This document shows, in pieces, positions 1 through 7,963 of a stretch of 64,000 bases of DNA (position 1 is the first letter of the stretch; each line of letters begins with the position of its first letter). Below the pieces are notes generated by a model that saw only the letters and a program-made list of their open reading frames with translations, was not told where the DNA came from and did no database searches. The stretch is from Persicobacter sp. CCB-QB2. GTDB lineage: Bacteria; Bacteroidota; Bacteroidia; Cytophagales; Cyclobacteriaceae. Made by a program: the position numbers and the translations under genes. The stretch is taken from assembly GCF_001274635.1 (NCBI RefSeq), contig NZ_LBGV01000001.1, forward strand, positions 434,001 through 498,000, read 5' to 3'.

Positions 1-51
1 AGTAATTCATCTCCCCAAGACGGGAATGAACTGGAACAATTGTTTGGCTAA
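1..51 (+). CDS. C-terminal end of an upstream gene, probably ExbB/TolQ proton channel (partial)
   Basis: Frame 1 is open from base 1 to a TAA at 49-51 and encodes a short polar tail ending ELEQLFG. Only 16 residues are visible, so no domain can be seen. The assignment to an ExbB/TolQ/MotA-type proton channel is inferred from what follows: a small membrane protein and two ExbD proteins, the usual Bacteroidota order. Another gene is possible. Confidence 0.5.
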   Translation, partial: SNSSPQDGNELEQLFG

Positions 52-66
52 TTTAACGTAAATAAA

Positions 67-390
67 ATGGATACTATTGATATCGTCCTTTACGTTGCTT
101 ACGTTTTGGTAATGATTGCTGCCGCTGCAGCGATTGTATTGCCATTAATCAATGCGTTGAGCAATCCTAAAGGTCTTATGAGATCGTTGGTTGGCGTAGG
201 TGTATTTGCAGTAGTTTTCGGTGGGGCTTATGCCATGGCCGGTAATGAAGTAACTGCAGCTTATGCTAAATTTAACGTAACTCCTGAAATCTCTCAAATG
301 GTAGGTGCTTTCTTGAAGACTTCATACGTTTTCCTTGTAGGTGCTTTCGTTTTAGCAGTGATCACTGAGTTTACAAAAGTTTTTAAATAA
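67..390 (+). CDS. Small membrane protein of the ExbB-ExbD cluster
   Basis: A 107-residue protein of unknown biochemical role with three hydrophobic stretches, roughly residues 7-29, 39-58 and 83-103, so probably three inner-membrane helices. It starts 15 bases after the preceding stop and ends 6 bases before the first exbD, which indicates one operon. Bacteroidota proton-channel operons commonly carry such a protein between ExbB and ExbD. An accessory role in the energy-transducing complex is inferred from position only. Confidence 0.75.
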   Translation: MDTIDIVLYVAYVLVMIAAAAAIVLPLINALSNPKGLMRSLVGVGVFAVVFGGAYAMAGNEVTAAYAKFNVTPEISQMVGAFLKTSYVFLVGAFVLAVITEFTKVFK

Positions 391-396
391 AAAATT

Positions 397-978
397 ATGG
401 CAAGAGGAAATAGATCAACCCCGGAAATTAACTCGGGATCTATGGCGGATATCGCGTTCTTGCTGCTGATCTTCTTCTTGGTGACGACAACCATCGCTTC
501 TGATAAAGGGGTATCGTTGCGTCTTCCTCCTAAGGCCGATCCTAATGCGCCGCAGGATGAAATCAAGAAGAATGATCGTAACATCTTTAAGGTATTGGTG
601 AACTCTTCCGACCGTGTGTTGGTAAATGGTGAACCTTTGACTGATTTGGATCAGATTCGTCCCATGGTAAAAGACTTTGTCATGAACTATGGACGTGATC
701 CTAAAATGTCCGATAACCCTAAAGAGGCGGTAGTGTCTTTCAAGGCCGACCGTGGTACAAGTTACGCGACTTACATCGGGATTTTGGATAACCTGAAAGG
801 GGCTTATAACGAAATCTATGCAGCTAACGTGGGGATTACCCTGGATCGTTATTTGTCATTGGATCGTAAAAAGCCAGCCGAGAAGAAGATGTACGAGGAT
901 TCTCGTATAGGTCCTGACGGCGAAAAAATTCCAATGAATATCTCTATTGCGGAACCAACAAAAACAGGAGGTAACTAA
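397..978 (+). CDS. exbD: Biopolymer transport protein ExbD/TolR family (first copy)
   Basis: ExbD proteins form the proton-conducting rotor partner of ExbB and energise TonB-dependent outer-membrane transport or related functions. This 193-residue protein has a short basic cytoplasmic N-terminus, one membrane helix at about residues 17-36 with the expected acidic residue Asp18 in the MADIAF motif, and a long periplasmic domain. At 193 residues it is longer than the usual 130-150. Its stop codon overlaps the ATG of the second exbD (TAATG), so translation is probably coupled. The family is clear; the substrate system is not. Confidence 0.9.
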   Translation: MARGNRSTPEINSGSMADIAFLLLIFFLVTTTIASDKGVSLRLPPKADPNAPQDEIKKNDRNIFKVLVNSSDRVLVNGEPLTDLDQIRPMVKDFVMNYGRDPKMSDNPKEAVVSFKADRGTSYATYIGILDNLKGAYNEIYAANVGITLDRYLSLDRKKPAEKKMYEDSRIGPDGEKIPMNISIAEPTKTGGN

Positions 979-1445
979 TGTCAAAGTTTAAAAAGAAGTC
1001 GAAAGCTAGTCAGGATATCCCTACTTCGGCACTTCCTGACATTATCTTCATGTTGTTGTTCTTTTTCATGACGACGACAACCATGCGTACGGATGATATT
1101 AAAGTGCAACAGCGTTTTCCGCAAGCTTCGCAGCTGAGTAAGATCGAGAAGAAGTCTTTGGTTTCCTACATTTATGTAGGTGCACCTAAAGAAACGGATC
1201 GTTTCGGTACTGAGCCGGTAATTCAGATCAATGACGTGTTCGCTGAACCGGAAGATTTGATCCTTTACGTAGCGAAGGAAAAAGATAAGTTGCCTGATTA
1301 CGAACGTGATCAGATCAACATGGCAATGAAAGTAGATAAAGAAGCTAAAATGGGTATCGTAACAGATGTTCAGGAAGCATTGAAAGAAGCAAATGCTTTG
1401 AAAGTTCTTTACACTTCTTTGCAGAAAACAGACAAAATGCCTTAA
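978..1445 (+). CDS. exbD: Biopolymer transport protein ExbD/TolR family (second copy)
   Basis: A 155-residue ExbD paralogue: basic N-terminus, Asp21 at the start of the single membrane helix (LPDIIF, helix about 20-38), then a periplasmic domain. The ATG lies inside the stop of the preceding exbD. Two different ExbD proteins in series are common in Bacteroidota and probably form a heteromeric complex, although that is inferred. An intrinsic terminator follows at 1464-1493, making this the last gene of the operon. Confidence 0.9.
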   Translation: MSKFKKKSKASQDIPTSALPDIIFMLLFFFMTTTTMRTDDIKVQQRFPQASQLSKIEKKSLVSYIYVGAPKETDRFGTEPVIQINDVFAEPEDLILYVAKEKDKLPDYERDQINMAMKVDKEAKMGIVTDVQEALKEANALKVLYTSLQKTDKMP

Positions 1446-1463
1446 TCAAAGGCCTTATACATA

Positions 1464-1493
1464 AAAAGCCGGTTCTCAGAGCCGGCTTTTTTT
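1464..1493 (+). terminator. Rho-independent terminator of the exbD operon
   Basis: AAAAAGCCGG and GCCGGCTTTTTTT arms enclose a short TTCTCA-type loop, followed by a T run. It lies 18 bases after the second exbD stop. Confidence 0.85.
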
Positions 1494-1749
1494 ATGCTTT
1501 TTTTTGGTATTGCGGCTTTTTTACAAATGCTAGGGTTTAGCTATTTTGATTATTGATAGGAGCTTTCATCAAAAGCCAATCTAAAATTAGCCCCATTTCT
1601 TAACGCTATTGGCCGTTTCAATATCCCCTCTCATTCATTTTCAGGAAAAAGCTGCCCATAACTCGTTTAGGGCTGAGAAAATTTTATATTTTTGCTCAAC
1701 TCAATTGGTTTGAGCTTAGAAATCCTTTTTAGTAAGACCCCATTCGTTA
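1494..1749. other. Intergenic region between exbD and the acyltransferase
   Basis: After the exbD terminator about 255 bases carry no convincing gene. The only recognisable signal is a TATTTTTG -7-type box at 1687-1694. I see no clear copy of the dispersed repeat here. Confidence 0.5.
1687..1694 (+). promoter_or_regulatory. Candidate Bacteroidota -7 box upstream of plsC-like gene
   Basis: TATTTTTG matches the Bacteroidota primary-sigma -7 consensus TAnnTTTG. It lies 55 bases before the ATG. The -33 element is not convincing; a TTTA lies at 1666-1669. Confidence 0.4.
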
Positions 1750-2484
1750 ATGAAAAATCTGGTGGCGACCGTCAGTGGTTTTTTTACCTTCACTTTGGTG
1801 ATGCTTTTGTTATTCCCTCTTTTCGCCTTACTCTCCCTTAAAGAAAGTTGGCAGTTGACGGGACTGAGGTTATACCGTTTTTGGGGACGGATTTCATTAA
1901 ATATGGCAGCTTTGCCTACCCGGGTTATTTGGAAAGGAAACCCCTTACCTTCCGGTCAGCAATGTGTAATAGCCGCAAATCATGGTTCTTATCTAGATAT
2001 TCCCGTGATTGGAAGTGGTCCTATTTTAACCACCTTTTTGGGAAAACACGAACTGACGAAAATTCCCGTATTCGGTTTTATCTACCGTAAGTTCAGTATA
2101 GTAGTAAAGCGTGGTAATCGATCCAGCGCTAAACAGGCCATTGAACTGTGCAAAAAAGCTTTGGATAATGGGCTGAATGTGGCTATTTTTCCGGAAGGAA
2201 CCATTACCAAAACTCCTCCGCATATGGGGAATTTCAAGGATGGCGCATTTATCATAGCAGTTGATAAGCAGGTGCCCATAGTTCCGGTGAGTATGCCTTA
2301 TTCCTGGAAAATTCTTCCCAGGGATGACAGGCGTCCACAGGTACATGTACATCCTTCAATAATGATTATTCACGAGGCAATCCCTACCATAGGATTAAGC
2401 CATGATGATATTCCGAGGCTAAAAGAACAGGTTAAAACTATTATCGAACAAGAAATTAAAGCCTACAATAAGGATGAATATTAA
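1750..2484 (+). CDS. plsC: 1-acyl-sn-glycerol-3-phosphate acyltransferase (PlsC family)
   Basis: PlsC-type enzymes transfer an acyl group to lysophosphatidic acid to make phosphatidic acid at the inner membrane. The 244-residue protein has an N-terminal hydrophobic segment (about residues 8-30), the catalytic HX4D motif (His78 to Asp83 in NHGSYLD) and the substrate-binding FPEGT motif at 147-151. Length is normal for the family. Its end overlaps gatC by 11 bases, so the two are probably co-transcribed. Acyl-donor and acceptor specificity cannot be read from the sequence. Confidence 0.88.
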   Translation: MKNLVATVSGFFTFTLVMLLLFPLFALLSLKESWQLTGLRLYRFWGRISLNMAALPTRVIWKGNPLPSGQQCVIAANHGSYLDIPVIGSGPILTTFLGKHELTKIPVFGFIYRKFSIVVKRGNRSSAKQAIELCKKALDNGLNVAIFPEGTITKTPPHMGNFKDGAFIIAVDKQVPIVPVSMPYSWKILPRDDRRPQVHVHPSIMIIHEAIPTIGLSHDDIPRLKEQVKTIIEQEIKAYNKDEY

Positions 2485-2761
2485 TGAAGAAAGCCTGAAA
2501 AAGTTGGCGCATTTAGCCAGACTGGATTTTGATGCATCTGCCTCTGAGAAGATGGCGAAAGACCTGAGTGGTATTTTGGACTGGGTGGAGCAGTTAAATG
2601 AAGTGGATACAGAAGGGGTGAAGCCGCTTACCAATATGTCTCAGGAAATAAATGCCTATCGAGAAGATGTGGTGGGTAATCACCTGGAGCGGGAAAAGGG
2701 TTTAAAAAATGCCCCCGATCAGGATGGGGAATTCTTTCGTGTTCCCAAAGTATTGGACTAA
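2474..2761 (+). CDS. gatC: Aspartyl/glutamyl-tRNA amidotransferase subunit C
   Basis: A 95-residue GatC, the small scaffold subunit of the GatCAB amidotransferase that converts misacylated Glu-tRNA(Gln) or Asp-tRNA(Asn) to the amidated form. Family features are the N-terminal LKKLAHLARLDF segment, a central helix with KDLSGILDWVEQLNEVDT, and the C-terminal FFRVPKVLD tail. The start overlaps the end of the acyltransferase. GatA and GatB are not in this window; in Bacteroidota gatC often stands apart from them. Confidence 0.92.
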   Translation: MNINEESLKKLAHLARLDFDASASEKMAKDLSGILDWVEQLNEVDTEGVKPLTNMSQEINAYREDVVGNHLEREKGLKNAPDQDGEFFRVPKVLD

Positions 2762-2768
2762 AAGTGCT

Positions 2769-2991
2769 CCTTTTGCTAAATATTCACCCGATTTCGCGGG
2801 TTTAAATTGTTTAGCTTCAAGGCAGGAAAAAGGAAAGGATAGCACCCTATTTCATTTTTTTCAAAAGCAGCAGCAGAATAAGGAGCATGCAAGCTCGCCC
2901 AAATCAGGGCTATTAATAAATAAAGGAAACCCTATAAAAAGCACCTAGCAGGAATAATGCTATAAATCCAACGGTGCATTATTTGACTAAA
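2769..2991 (+). repeat. Dispersed intergenic repeat, copy 1 (forward, divergent)
   Basis: First of nine related non-coding elements. It shares the core motifs TTTAGCT-CAAGGC (near 2810), GCAGCAG..GAGCA-GCAAGCTCGCCCAAAT (2868-2912) and the right-end motif CGGTG-ATTATTTG (near 2972). The ends are more decayed than in other copies. It lies between the gatC stop and a terminator at 2991-3015. A 79-codon open frame across this stretch (2709-2948) has no counterpart in the other copies and is not called. Confidence 0.65.
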
Positions 2992-3015
2992 GGTACTGTA
3001 TGGCAGTGCCTTTTT
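2991..3015 (+). terminator. Rho-independent terminator downstream of gatC
   Basis: An 8-bp stem (AGGTACTG / CAGTGCCT, one G-T pair) with a short loop is followed by TTTTTG. It is separated from the gatC stop by repeat copy 1, suggesting the repeat inserted between gene and terminator. Confidence 0.7.
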
Positions 3016-3057
3016 GTTTTCAAAGGTTTTTCAAGGCAGAAGACTCACACCATGCCT

Positions 3058-3275
3058 GAACCCGGCTTATTCATGCTTAAATCCTTGTTCAGTTGCAGGT
3101 AGGGGGGAAGGGATTCTTCCTGTTTCAATTTTTTGCAACGAAGCAGATGAATGAGGAGCAAGCAAGCTCGCGTAAATGTAGGCTTTTTATAAGTCAATAA
3201 ACAACACCTTATCTAATCGGAAATAGGCCATTTAAGGCGAGCTACTGAATTTAGCGGTGAATAATTCGGCTTAAA
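3058..3275 (+). repeat. Dispersed intergenic repeat, copy 2 (forward)
   Basis: A well preserved copy. Left end CCCGGCTTATTCATGCTTAA at 3061, then ATCCTTGTTCAGTTGCAGG, a TTTTTTGCAACGAAGCAGATGA stretch at 3129-3150, GAGCAAGCAAGCTCGC near 3155, and right end AGCGGTGAATAATTCGGC near 3253. It ends a few bases before the TATTTTTG box of the next gene. Together with copy 1 and the terminator it fills most of the 545-base gap 2762-3306. Confidence 0.85.
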
Positions 3276-3279
3276 TCCT

Positions 3280-3287
3280 TATTTTTG
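3280..3287 (+). promoter_or_regulatory. Candidate -7 box for the membrane-TPR gene
   Basis: TATTTTTG lies 19 bases before the ATG at 3307 and just after the right end of repeat copy 2. No good -33 box is seen; the repeat end occupies that position. Confidence 0.45.
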
Positions 3288-3306
3288 CAGGATATAATTA
3301 GTATTC

Positions 3307-6237
3307 ATGAGCGATTCGATAAATTTTTGGAAACAGTGGCCAAAGCAATGGTCCTTTTTATTGGCTGGGCTGGGGTTTTTAGTGCTCTTCGCCATCTTAA
3401 CTTTTTTCTATTTTTATTTTGGCGGAACCGGTTTGGCCATTCACTGGAATTTGGTGAGTCAAACTACTGATTTTCCAATCGCACTACGCATGGTGGAAGT
3501 CGGAGCCATGGAAGCTCCCCTGGAAATGAACTTCCTGCTTTTACATCAATACTTTGAAGGCAGCCCTATTCAATATTCTTTCACTGGGCAACTGGTCTTT
3601 TGGCTGGCCTGTTTAGGGGCTTTTAATATGCTTTGGGCGGTGGTGAGTGGTTTGAATCGTTTTTGGTATACAGTAGGGCTTTGTGGTTTATTTGCCATAT
3701 TGGTGTATTTCAAACTGGAAGTGCTTATTCCATTCGGTCAGTTCTATAACTGGGGTTTATTATTAGCAGTGGTGCTTTATGGAGGGCTGTCCTTTTTGTT
3801 TCAGGCTATTCTTAGTCAAACGCCGCTTTGGTTAAGGTGGCTGGCTTTTGTGATTTTAAACGCGCTGCTTGTTTATGGATTTCACCTGATGGCAGAGGAA
3901 AATTTTGCCCTGGAGCGGGTGATGACCTATGGTGCCTTGCCCTGGGTAGTGCTTACCGTGGTATTTATTTTCATGGTCGGTATAGATAACCTTTGGTTGT
4001 TGTTTGATATGGTGAGTCGCAGGCAGGTCGTTGGAAATAACTTTTTCCACTTTATTGCGATATCTTTGTGCTATTTGGCATTGGTCGGCTTAGGTTTTTA
4101 TCAGCAGAATATTCGTTTGGAGGAGGATGCCCTCTTTTACAGTCCTTTTATACTGTTAGCGGCTTCCACATTGATTGGCTTCTGGGCCATGAAAGGCAAG
4201 GATATGAACTGGGGCCGGTTTATTCCTTTTCAGCCTTTGGGTGCTTTGTTATACTTGTCTCTAGCATTAATTTGCTGGAGTACCATTGCGCATTATTTCA
4301 TCACTGATAGCGACGTGATGCTGGATATGCTGGGGAAGATGGTTTACATTTTTCACTTTTCGCTTTCGTTGGTATTCTTTATTTATCTGTTCGTCAATTT
4401 TTCGGATATCATTCAGGCCGGTGCAGCTGCCCATAAAGTGGTTTTTAACGGGCGCAAATTTGGTTTAGGCACCGTTTATTTAATAGGATTTGGAATTGCA
4501 TTTTTGTTTCTGCTGAAAGACAGTATGGTTCAAAACAACCAGGTGCTGGCGGCTTATAATAATGCCATTGGAGATATGCATTATGCCCATGGGGAAATAT
4601 TAGAGGCAAAAGGATATTATGAAAAAGGGAGCAGGCTCGGTTGGAAAAATCACCATTCTTACTATGCCCTGGCCATGATAGCCAGTGAGGAAGGGAGAAA
4701 TGCTCAGGCTTTGGATTATTATAAGGCTGCAAATAAAAAACACCCCAGCCCCTTTGCCTTCGTGAATAGCAGTAATATTTATTTGCAGCAGGAAAAGTGG
4801 TTTGATGCCATATTTAGCCTAGAAAAAGGATTAGAACATTTTCCAAATCATCCGGAGATACGCACCAATCTTGCGCGTTTATACGAGAAAACGAACCAGG
4901 CTCAGGCTCAGGAACTTTATAAGGCCTTGATGGGTGATCCCGCGGTTGCGGTAGTGAATGCGGCCAATTGGTTAAGTTGGCATAAACGTTCTCAGGGGGC
5001 GCTAACTGCTGATATGATTCATTCTTTTGCGCAAAAAGAGGAGGTGGCTATTAATGCTAACTTACTTCCATTTGTGGAAGTAGGGAGTGAGATCAAAGAT
5101 TTTCAGTTGAATGAATTGGAAAGTAATTCACTTCCGGAAATTGCCCAGATTCACAATAGAAGTATCCACCAAATCTTTTTAGAGGATTCCGGCTGGGAAT
5201 CAACGCTTCAAGAATGGAAGGAAGAGGCACAATATGAAAGCTATCAGGCATTATTGGATTATGATTTAGCGATTTATCAATATGAAAAGGGCAAGGTGAG
5301 CTCTGCTATAGATGCGCTAAAAGATCTTTCTTTTAATAATTTTTTCAGCAAGTCTTTCTATGAAAAAACGCTGGCCCTTTGGATGTGGGAACTGGGAGAG
5401 CCTCAGGTCGGTCTGAAGCATATTCAGGAATGTCTGCGCTTCCCGGATCAGGACACCCGAAAATTAGCCTTTAATGCTTTTGTGGAAGCGGGTAGAGGAG
5501 AGGAAGCGCTTCGTTTGGCGGCTGATGAAAGTGATAGTTTGTTGGTAGCTCAATTACAATCGCCTGATATGCAGCAAATGGATAATGCGTCTAAGTTTTT
5601 ACTCATGCGTTATAATATGGTGAACTGGAACTTTGATCAGCAATTCAAAGTAGCACAGGCGATGGATGTGAATGCATGGAAAGTGAAAGCACTTCGTTGG
5701 TTATGGGCAGTGACCATGAAGTTTGACCAGTGGCAATATGTCGATCAGTTGGCAGTTGCAGTAGAGCAGGCGGACGGTATTGCATCAGATATTCGTCTTT
5801 CCAATGCTATTTATCAAGGTAATATCAGTGAAATCAAGCAGTATCGGGAAATGTTAGTTGGAGACTGGGCCCTGCTTTCTGATGCCGTTTTGGCAGAAAA
5901 TGCATCAGTACAGGAAGGACTTTCCGCTTATACAGAATTGTTAGAACGAAACCCATTCTTTGTGCCTGGTGTTGTTGCTGCCTCCCGGTTTTTGAATCAA
6001 TTACCGCAAAAAGAGGAAAGTTATGAGCTATTCCTTACCTACCTCAATAAATATGAGTATTCCATTCCATTGACAAAAGGGTATGCCGTTCAAAGTATTG
6101 CTATGGGATTGGACGGTTATGCTTTTAGTGCATTGGAGGAGATTAGTGCTTATGCTTCGCCACAAGCTTTTGAACAACTGAGCGCTAATATTGAGGGGAA
6201 AATAGTGGAATCAACTGAGGAAGAGCTTAGTTGGTAA
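3307..6237 (+). CDS. Large multi-pass membrane protein with C-terminal TPR-like repeats
   Basis: I do not recognise a named function. The 976-residue protein has about eleven hydrophobic segments between residues 17 and 406. A long soluble part follows with helical repeats of TPR type, for example around residues 420-560 (ILEAKGYYEKGSRLGWKNHH, then repeated A..Y...A spacing). The architecture of membrane domain then tetratricopeptide repeats suggests a scaffold in the envelope, but no partner is evident. The start at ATG 3307 fits the -7 box 19 bases upstream. It is flanked by a repeat-filled gap and a GC-rich inverted repeat at 6262-6287. Confidence 0.8.
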   Translation: MSDSINFWKQWPKQWSFLLAGLGFLVLFAILTFFYFYFGGTGLAIHWNLVSQTTDFPIALRMVEVGAMEAPLEMNFLLLHQYFEGSPIQYSFTGQLVFWLACLGAFNMLWAVVSGLNRFWYTVGLCGLFAILVYFKLEVLIPFGQFYNWGLLLAVVLYGGLSFLFQAILSQTPLWLRWLAFVILNALLVYGFHLMAEENFALERVMTYGALPWVVLTVVFIFMVGIDNLWLLFDMVSRRQVVGNNFFHFIAISLCYLALVGLGFYQQNIRLEEDALFYSPFILLAASTLIGFWAMKGKDMNWGRFIPFQPLGALLYLSLALICWSTIAHYFITDSDVMLDMLGKMVYIFHFSLSLVFFIYLFVNFSDIIQAGAAAHKVVFNGRKFGLGTVYLIGFGIAFLFLLKDSMVQNNQVLAAYNNAIGDMHYAHGEILEAKGYYEKGSRLGWKNHHSYYALAMIASEEGRNAQALDYYKAANKKHPSPFAFVNSSNIYLQQEKWFDAIFSLEKGLEHFPNHPEIRTNLARLYEKTNQAQAQELYKALMGDPAVAVVNAANWLSWHKRSQGALTADMIHSFAQKEEVAINANLLPFVEVGSEIKDFQLNELESNSLPEIAQIHNRSIHQIFLEDSGWESTLQEWKEEAQYESYQALLDYDLAIYQYEKGKVSSAIDALKDLSFNNFFSKSFYEKTLALWMWELGEPQVGLKHIQECLRFPDQDTRKLAFNAFVEAGRGEEALRLAADESDSLLVAQLQSPDMQQMDNASKFLLMRYNMVNWNFDQQFKVAQAMDVNAWKVKALRWLWAVTMKFDQWQYVDQLAVAVEQADGIASDIRLSNAIYQGNISEIKQYREMLVGDWALLSDAVLAENASVQEGLSAYTELLERNPFFVPGVVAASRFLNQLPQKEESYELFLTYLNKYEYSIPLTKGYAVQSIAMGLDGYAFSALEEISAYASPQAFEQLSANIEGKIVESTEEELSW

Positions 6238-6249
6238 GCGCATAATGGC

Positions 6250-6287
6250 TTGGTGAGTTTTGGCCGGTTTTTGTATTTTTGCCGGCC
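6250..6287 (+). promoter_or_regulatory. GC-rich inverted repeat enclosing a -7 box
   Basis: GGCCGG (6262-6267) and CCGGCC (6282-6287) form a perfect inverted repeat around a 14-base AT-rich centre. The centre contains TATTTTTG (6274-6281), and a TTGG at 6250-6253 sits 20 bases upstream of that box, normal Bacteroidota spacing. It could be a promoter with an operator, or a terminator for the TPR gene, since T residues follow the second arm. Confidence 0.45.
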
Positions 6288-6394
6288 TTTATCGTGATCT
6301 GGCTCAAAATATTACACCGGTCTTTTTTTTATCAGATTGAAACATTGAAGGCTTTGTCGTACTTACCAATAGGAAGTATCATTAAGTTAATTCA

Positions 6395-6637
6395 ATGAAA
6401 TACACGCATTTAAAAGGGCTTAGTTTTGAGCGGCAGGCCTCTATCATCATGGATGAGGGGACCTGCATTTCCAGGGTGAATGCTGCGGATCTGGAAATTT
6501 CCCTCTATCGTTTGGAAGCAGATTATATTGAGGTCTGGTCCTGCCGCAAAAGTGGGAAGGTAAACCGTGTGATTGAAACCGCCTTTGAATTGATTGATCC
6601 CTGCCTGAAGCATTTCCTCAAAATCCACTCCAATTAG
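6395..6637 (+). CDS. Small hypothetical protein
   Basis: An 80-residue soluble protein starting ATG 6395, with no signal peptide and two cysteines (Cys25 and Cys50). Its composition is balanced and looks coding, better than the antisense frame over the same bases. I recognise no family. It sits between the TPR protein and an ABC ATPase, with about 85 bases before the latter. Confidence 0.55.
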   Translation: MKYTHLKGLSFERQASIIMDEGTCISRVNAADLEISLYRLEADYIEVWSCRKSGKVNRVIETAFELIDPCLKHFLKIHSN

Positions 6638-6722
6638 CCGTTAAAATAATTCTTCCTCCAACAGTCCTGATTACCTCGCTTTTTTCGGTTTAATTGTTCA
6701 TATTTTAGAAAATATCTACATT

Positions 6723-7454
6723 ATGAAGCCAATCATCAAGACCGAAAATATTTCCCGCCTGTATAAAATGGGGACAGAAATTATTTCAGCCCTGAAAAGC
6801 GTGTCCATTGAAATTAATAAAGGGGAGTATGTTGCTTTTATGGGACCTTCAGGTTCGGGGAAATCTACTTTAATGAACATTGTGGGCTGCCTTGATACGC
6901 CAACCGGAGGCAGTTATGAATTAAAAGGGCAGGATGTTTCCCATATGAATGAGTCAGCATTGGCAGAAGTTCGGAATAAAGAAATTGGCTTTGTCTTTCA
7001 GACTTTTAATTTGCTTCCTCGTGCGAGTTCTTTGGACAACGTAGCGCTTCCTTTGGTCTATGCCGGAATAGGTAAGAAAGAACGGGAGGCGAAGGCTTTA
7101 AAAGCCCTAGAAAGTGTGGGTTTAGGCTCCCGGGCTAATCATAAACCTAATGAGCTTTCCGGTGGGCAGCGGCAGCGTGTCGCTATTGCAAGGGCTTTGG
7201 TGAATGATCCCAGTATTATATTAGCTGATGAGCCTACCGGTAATCTGGATACCCGTACCTCCTACGATATCATGTCCATTTTTAAGGAATTGCATGATCA
7301 GGGAAATACCATTATTATGGTCACGCATGAGGATGATATTGCCCATTACAGCCACCGTATCGTGCGCCTGAGAGATGGCTTGATTGAAAGCGATATTGTG
7401 AATGATGATATCCGCGATCCGGCTTATGAAAAGTCTTTGTTGCCAGCAGAATAA
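6723..7454 (+). CDS. ABC transporter ATP-binding protein, LolD/MacB type
   Basis: A 243-residue stand-alone ATPase. Walker [10 protein letters not shown] is at residues 41-49, followed by the Q-loop region [11 protein letters not shown], signature [15 protein letters not shown], Walker [13 protein letters not shown] and switch histidine in VTHEDD. The [17 protein letters not shown] segment is typical of the LolD/MacB/FtsE group, which powers lipoprotein release or substrate extrusion with a FtsX-like permease. No permease is adjacent, so the substrate is unknown. A bidirectional terminator follows at 7473-7506. Confidence 0.88.
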   Translation: MKPIIKTENISRLYKMGTEIISALKSVSIEINKGEYVAFMGPSGSGKSTLMNIVGCLDTPTGGSYELKGQDVSHMNESALAEVRNKEIGFVFQTFNLLPRASSLDNVALPLVYAGIGKKEREAKALKALESVGLGSRANHKPNELSGGQRQRVAIARALVNDPSIILADEPTGNLDTRTSYDIMSIFKELHDQGNTIIMVTHEDDIAHYSHRIVRLRDGLIESDIVNDDIRDPAYEKSLLPAE

Positions 7455-7472
7455 TCATTTTTATTCTATATA

Positions 7473-7506
7473 AAAAAACCTATCCCGATTTGGAATAGGT
7501 TTTTTT
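7473..7506. terminator. Bidirectional terminator between convergent genes
   Basis: AAAAAACCTATTCC-like arms (AAAAACCTAT / ATAGGTTTTTT) flank a short loop. A-tract and T-tract on either side let it serve both the ABC gene (+) and the secreted-protein gene (-). Confidence 0.85.
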
Positions 7507-7524
7507 AGTTCCTTATGGTTTTTA

Positions 7525-7953
7525 TTATCTACTGAAACCTAATACAGATCCTCCGCAATAGTTCTCAGAATCCTTGAAAGTAAAGGTAATGTAATAAATA
7601 CCGGTGGCATTACAAGGGTAAGTGATGCCCGGGTAAAACTTGCCGTTGGCATGGTTTGTCGCCACAAGTTTACGGTTGGAATCATACATGGTCACAATAA
7701 TACCATCAACACCATTCTGTCCACAAACGTTGATGTAATACTTGGTGTCTTTACTGAATACATAGCTGTACTCTACTTTTTGTTTTGCACCACCCTGTCC
7801 ATCAATTTTAAAGCTTTTTAGGAAAGTGAAGCCATCTTTCAGGGATCCTAAGCAGGTGTCCGTAAAACCATCACTGTTGCACTGAGCCTGGGCAGGAGAA
7901 ACTGCGACTAAACCAAATGCTAAAAATAGAAATACAAATAATAGATTTTTCAT
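7525..7953 (-). CDS. Secreted hypothetical protein
   Basis: A 142-residue protein starting at the ATG at 7953, giving MKNLLFVFLF and a signal peptide ending AQAQ at about residue 24. A longer frame upstream would put ten non-hydrophobic residues before the signal and overlap the next gene, so the shorter start is preferred. The mature part has four cysteines (in QCNSDG, DTCLGS, INVCGQ and YPCNAT) plus YCGG near the end, and beta-rich segments such as YYINVCGQ and YYITFTF, suggesting a small disulphide-bonded beta fold. Function unknown. It follows the lipoprotein gene by 10 bases. Confidence 0.75.
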   Translation of the reverse strand: MKNLLFVFLFLAFGLVAVSPAQAQCNSDGFTDTCLGSLKDGFTFLKSFKIDGQGGAKQKVEYSYVFSKDTKYYINVCGQNGVDGIIVTMYDSNRKLVATNHANGKFYPGITYPCNATGIYYITFTFKDSENYCGGSVLGFSR

Positions 7954-7963
7954 AGGAAGGAAC

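Noticed and set aside
1560-1685. Possible tenth copy of the dispersed repeat
   Set aside because: Only scattered short similarity to the left half; no terminal motif or central palindrome can be aligned.
2709-2948. 79-codon open frame in the gatC-TPR gap
   Set aside because: It lies mostly within repeat copy 1, has low-complexity composition and no matching frame in other copies.
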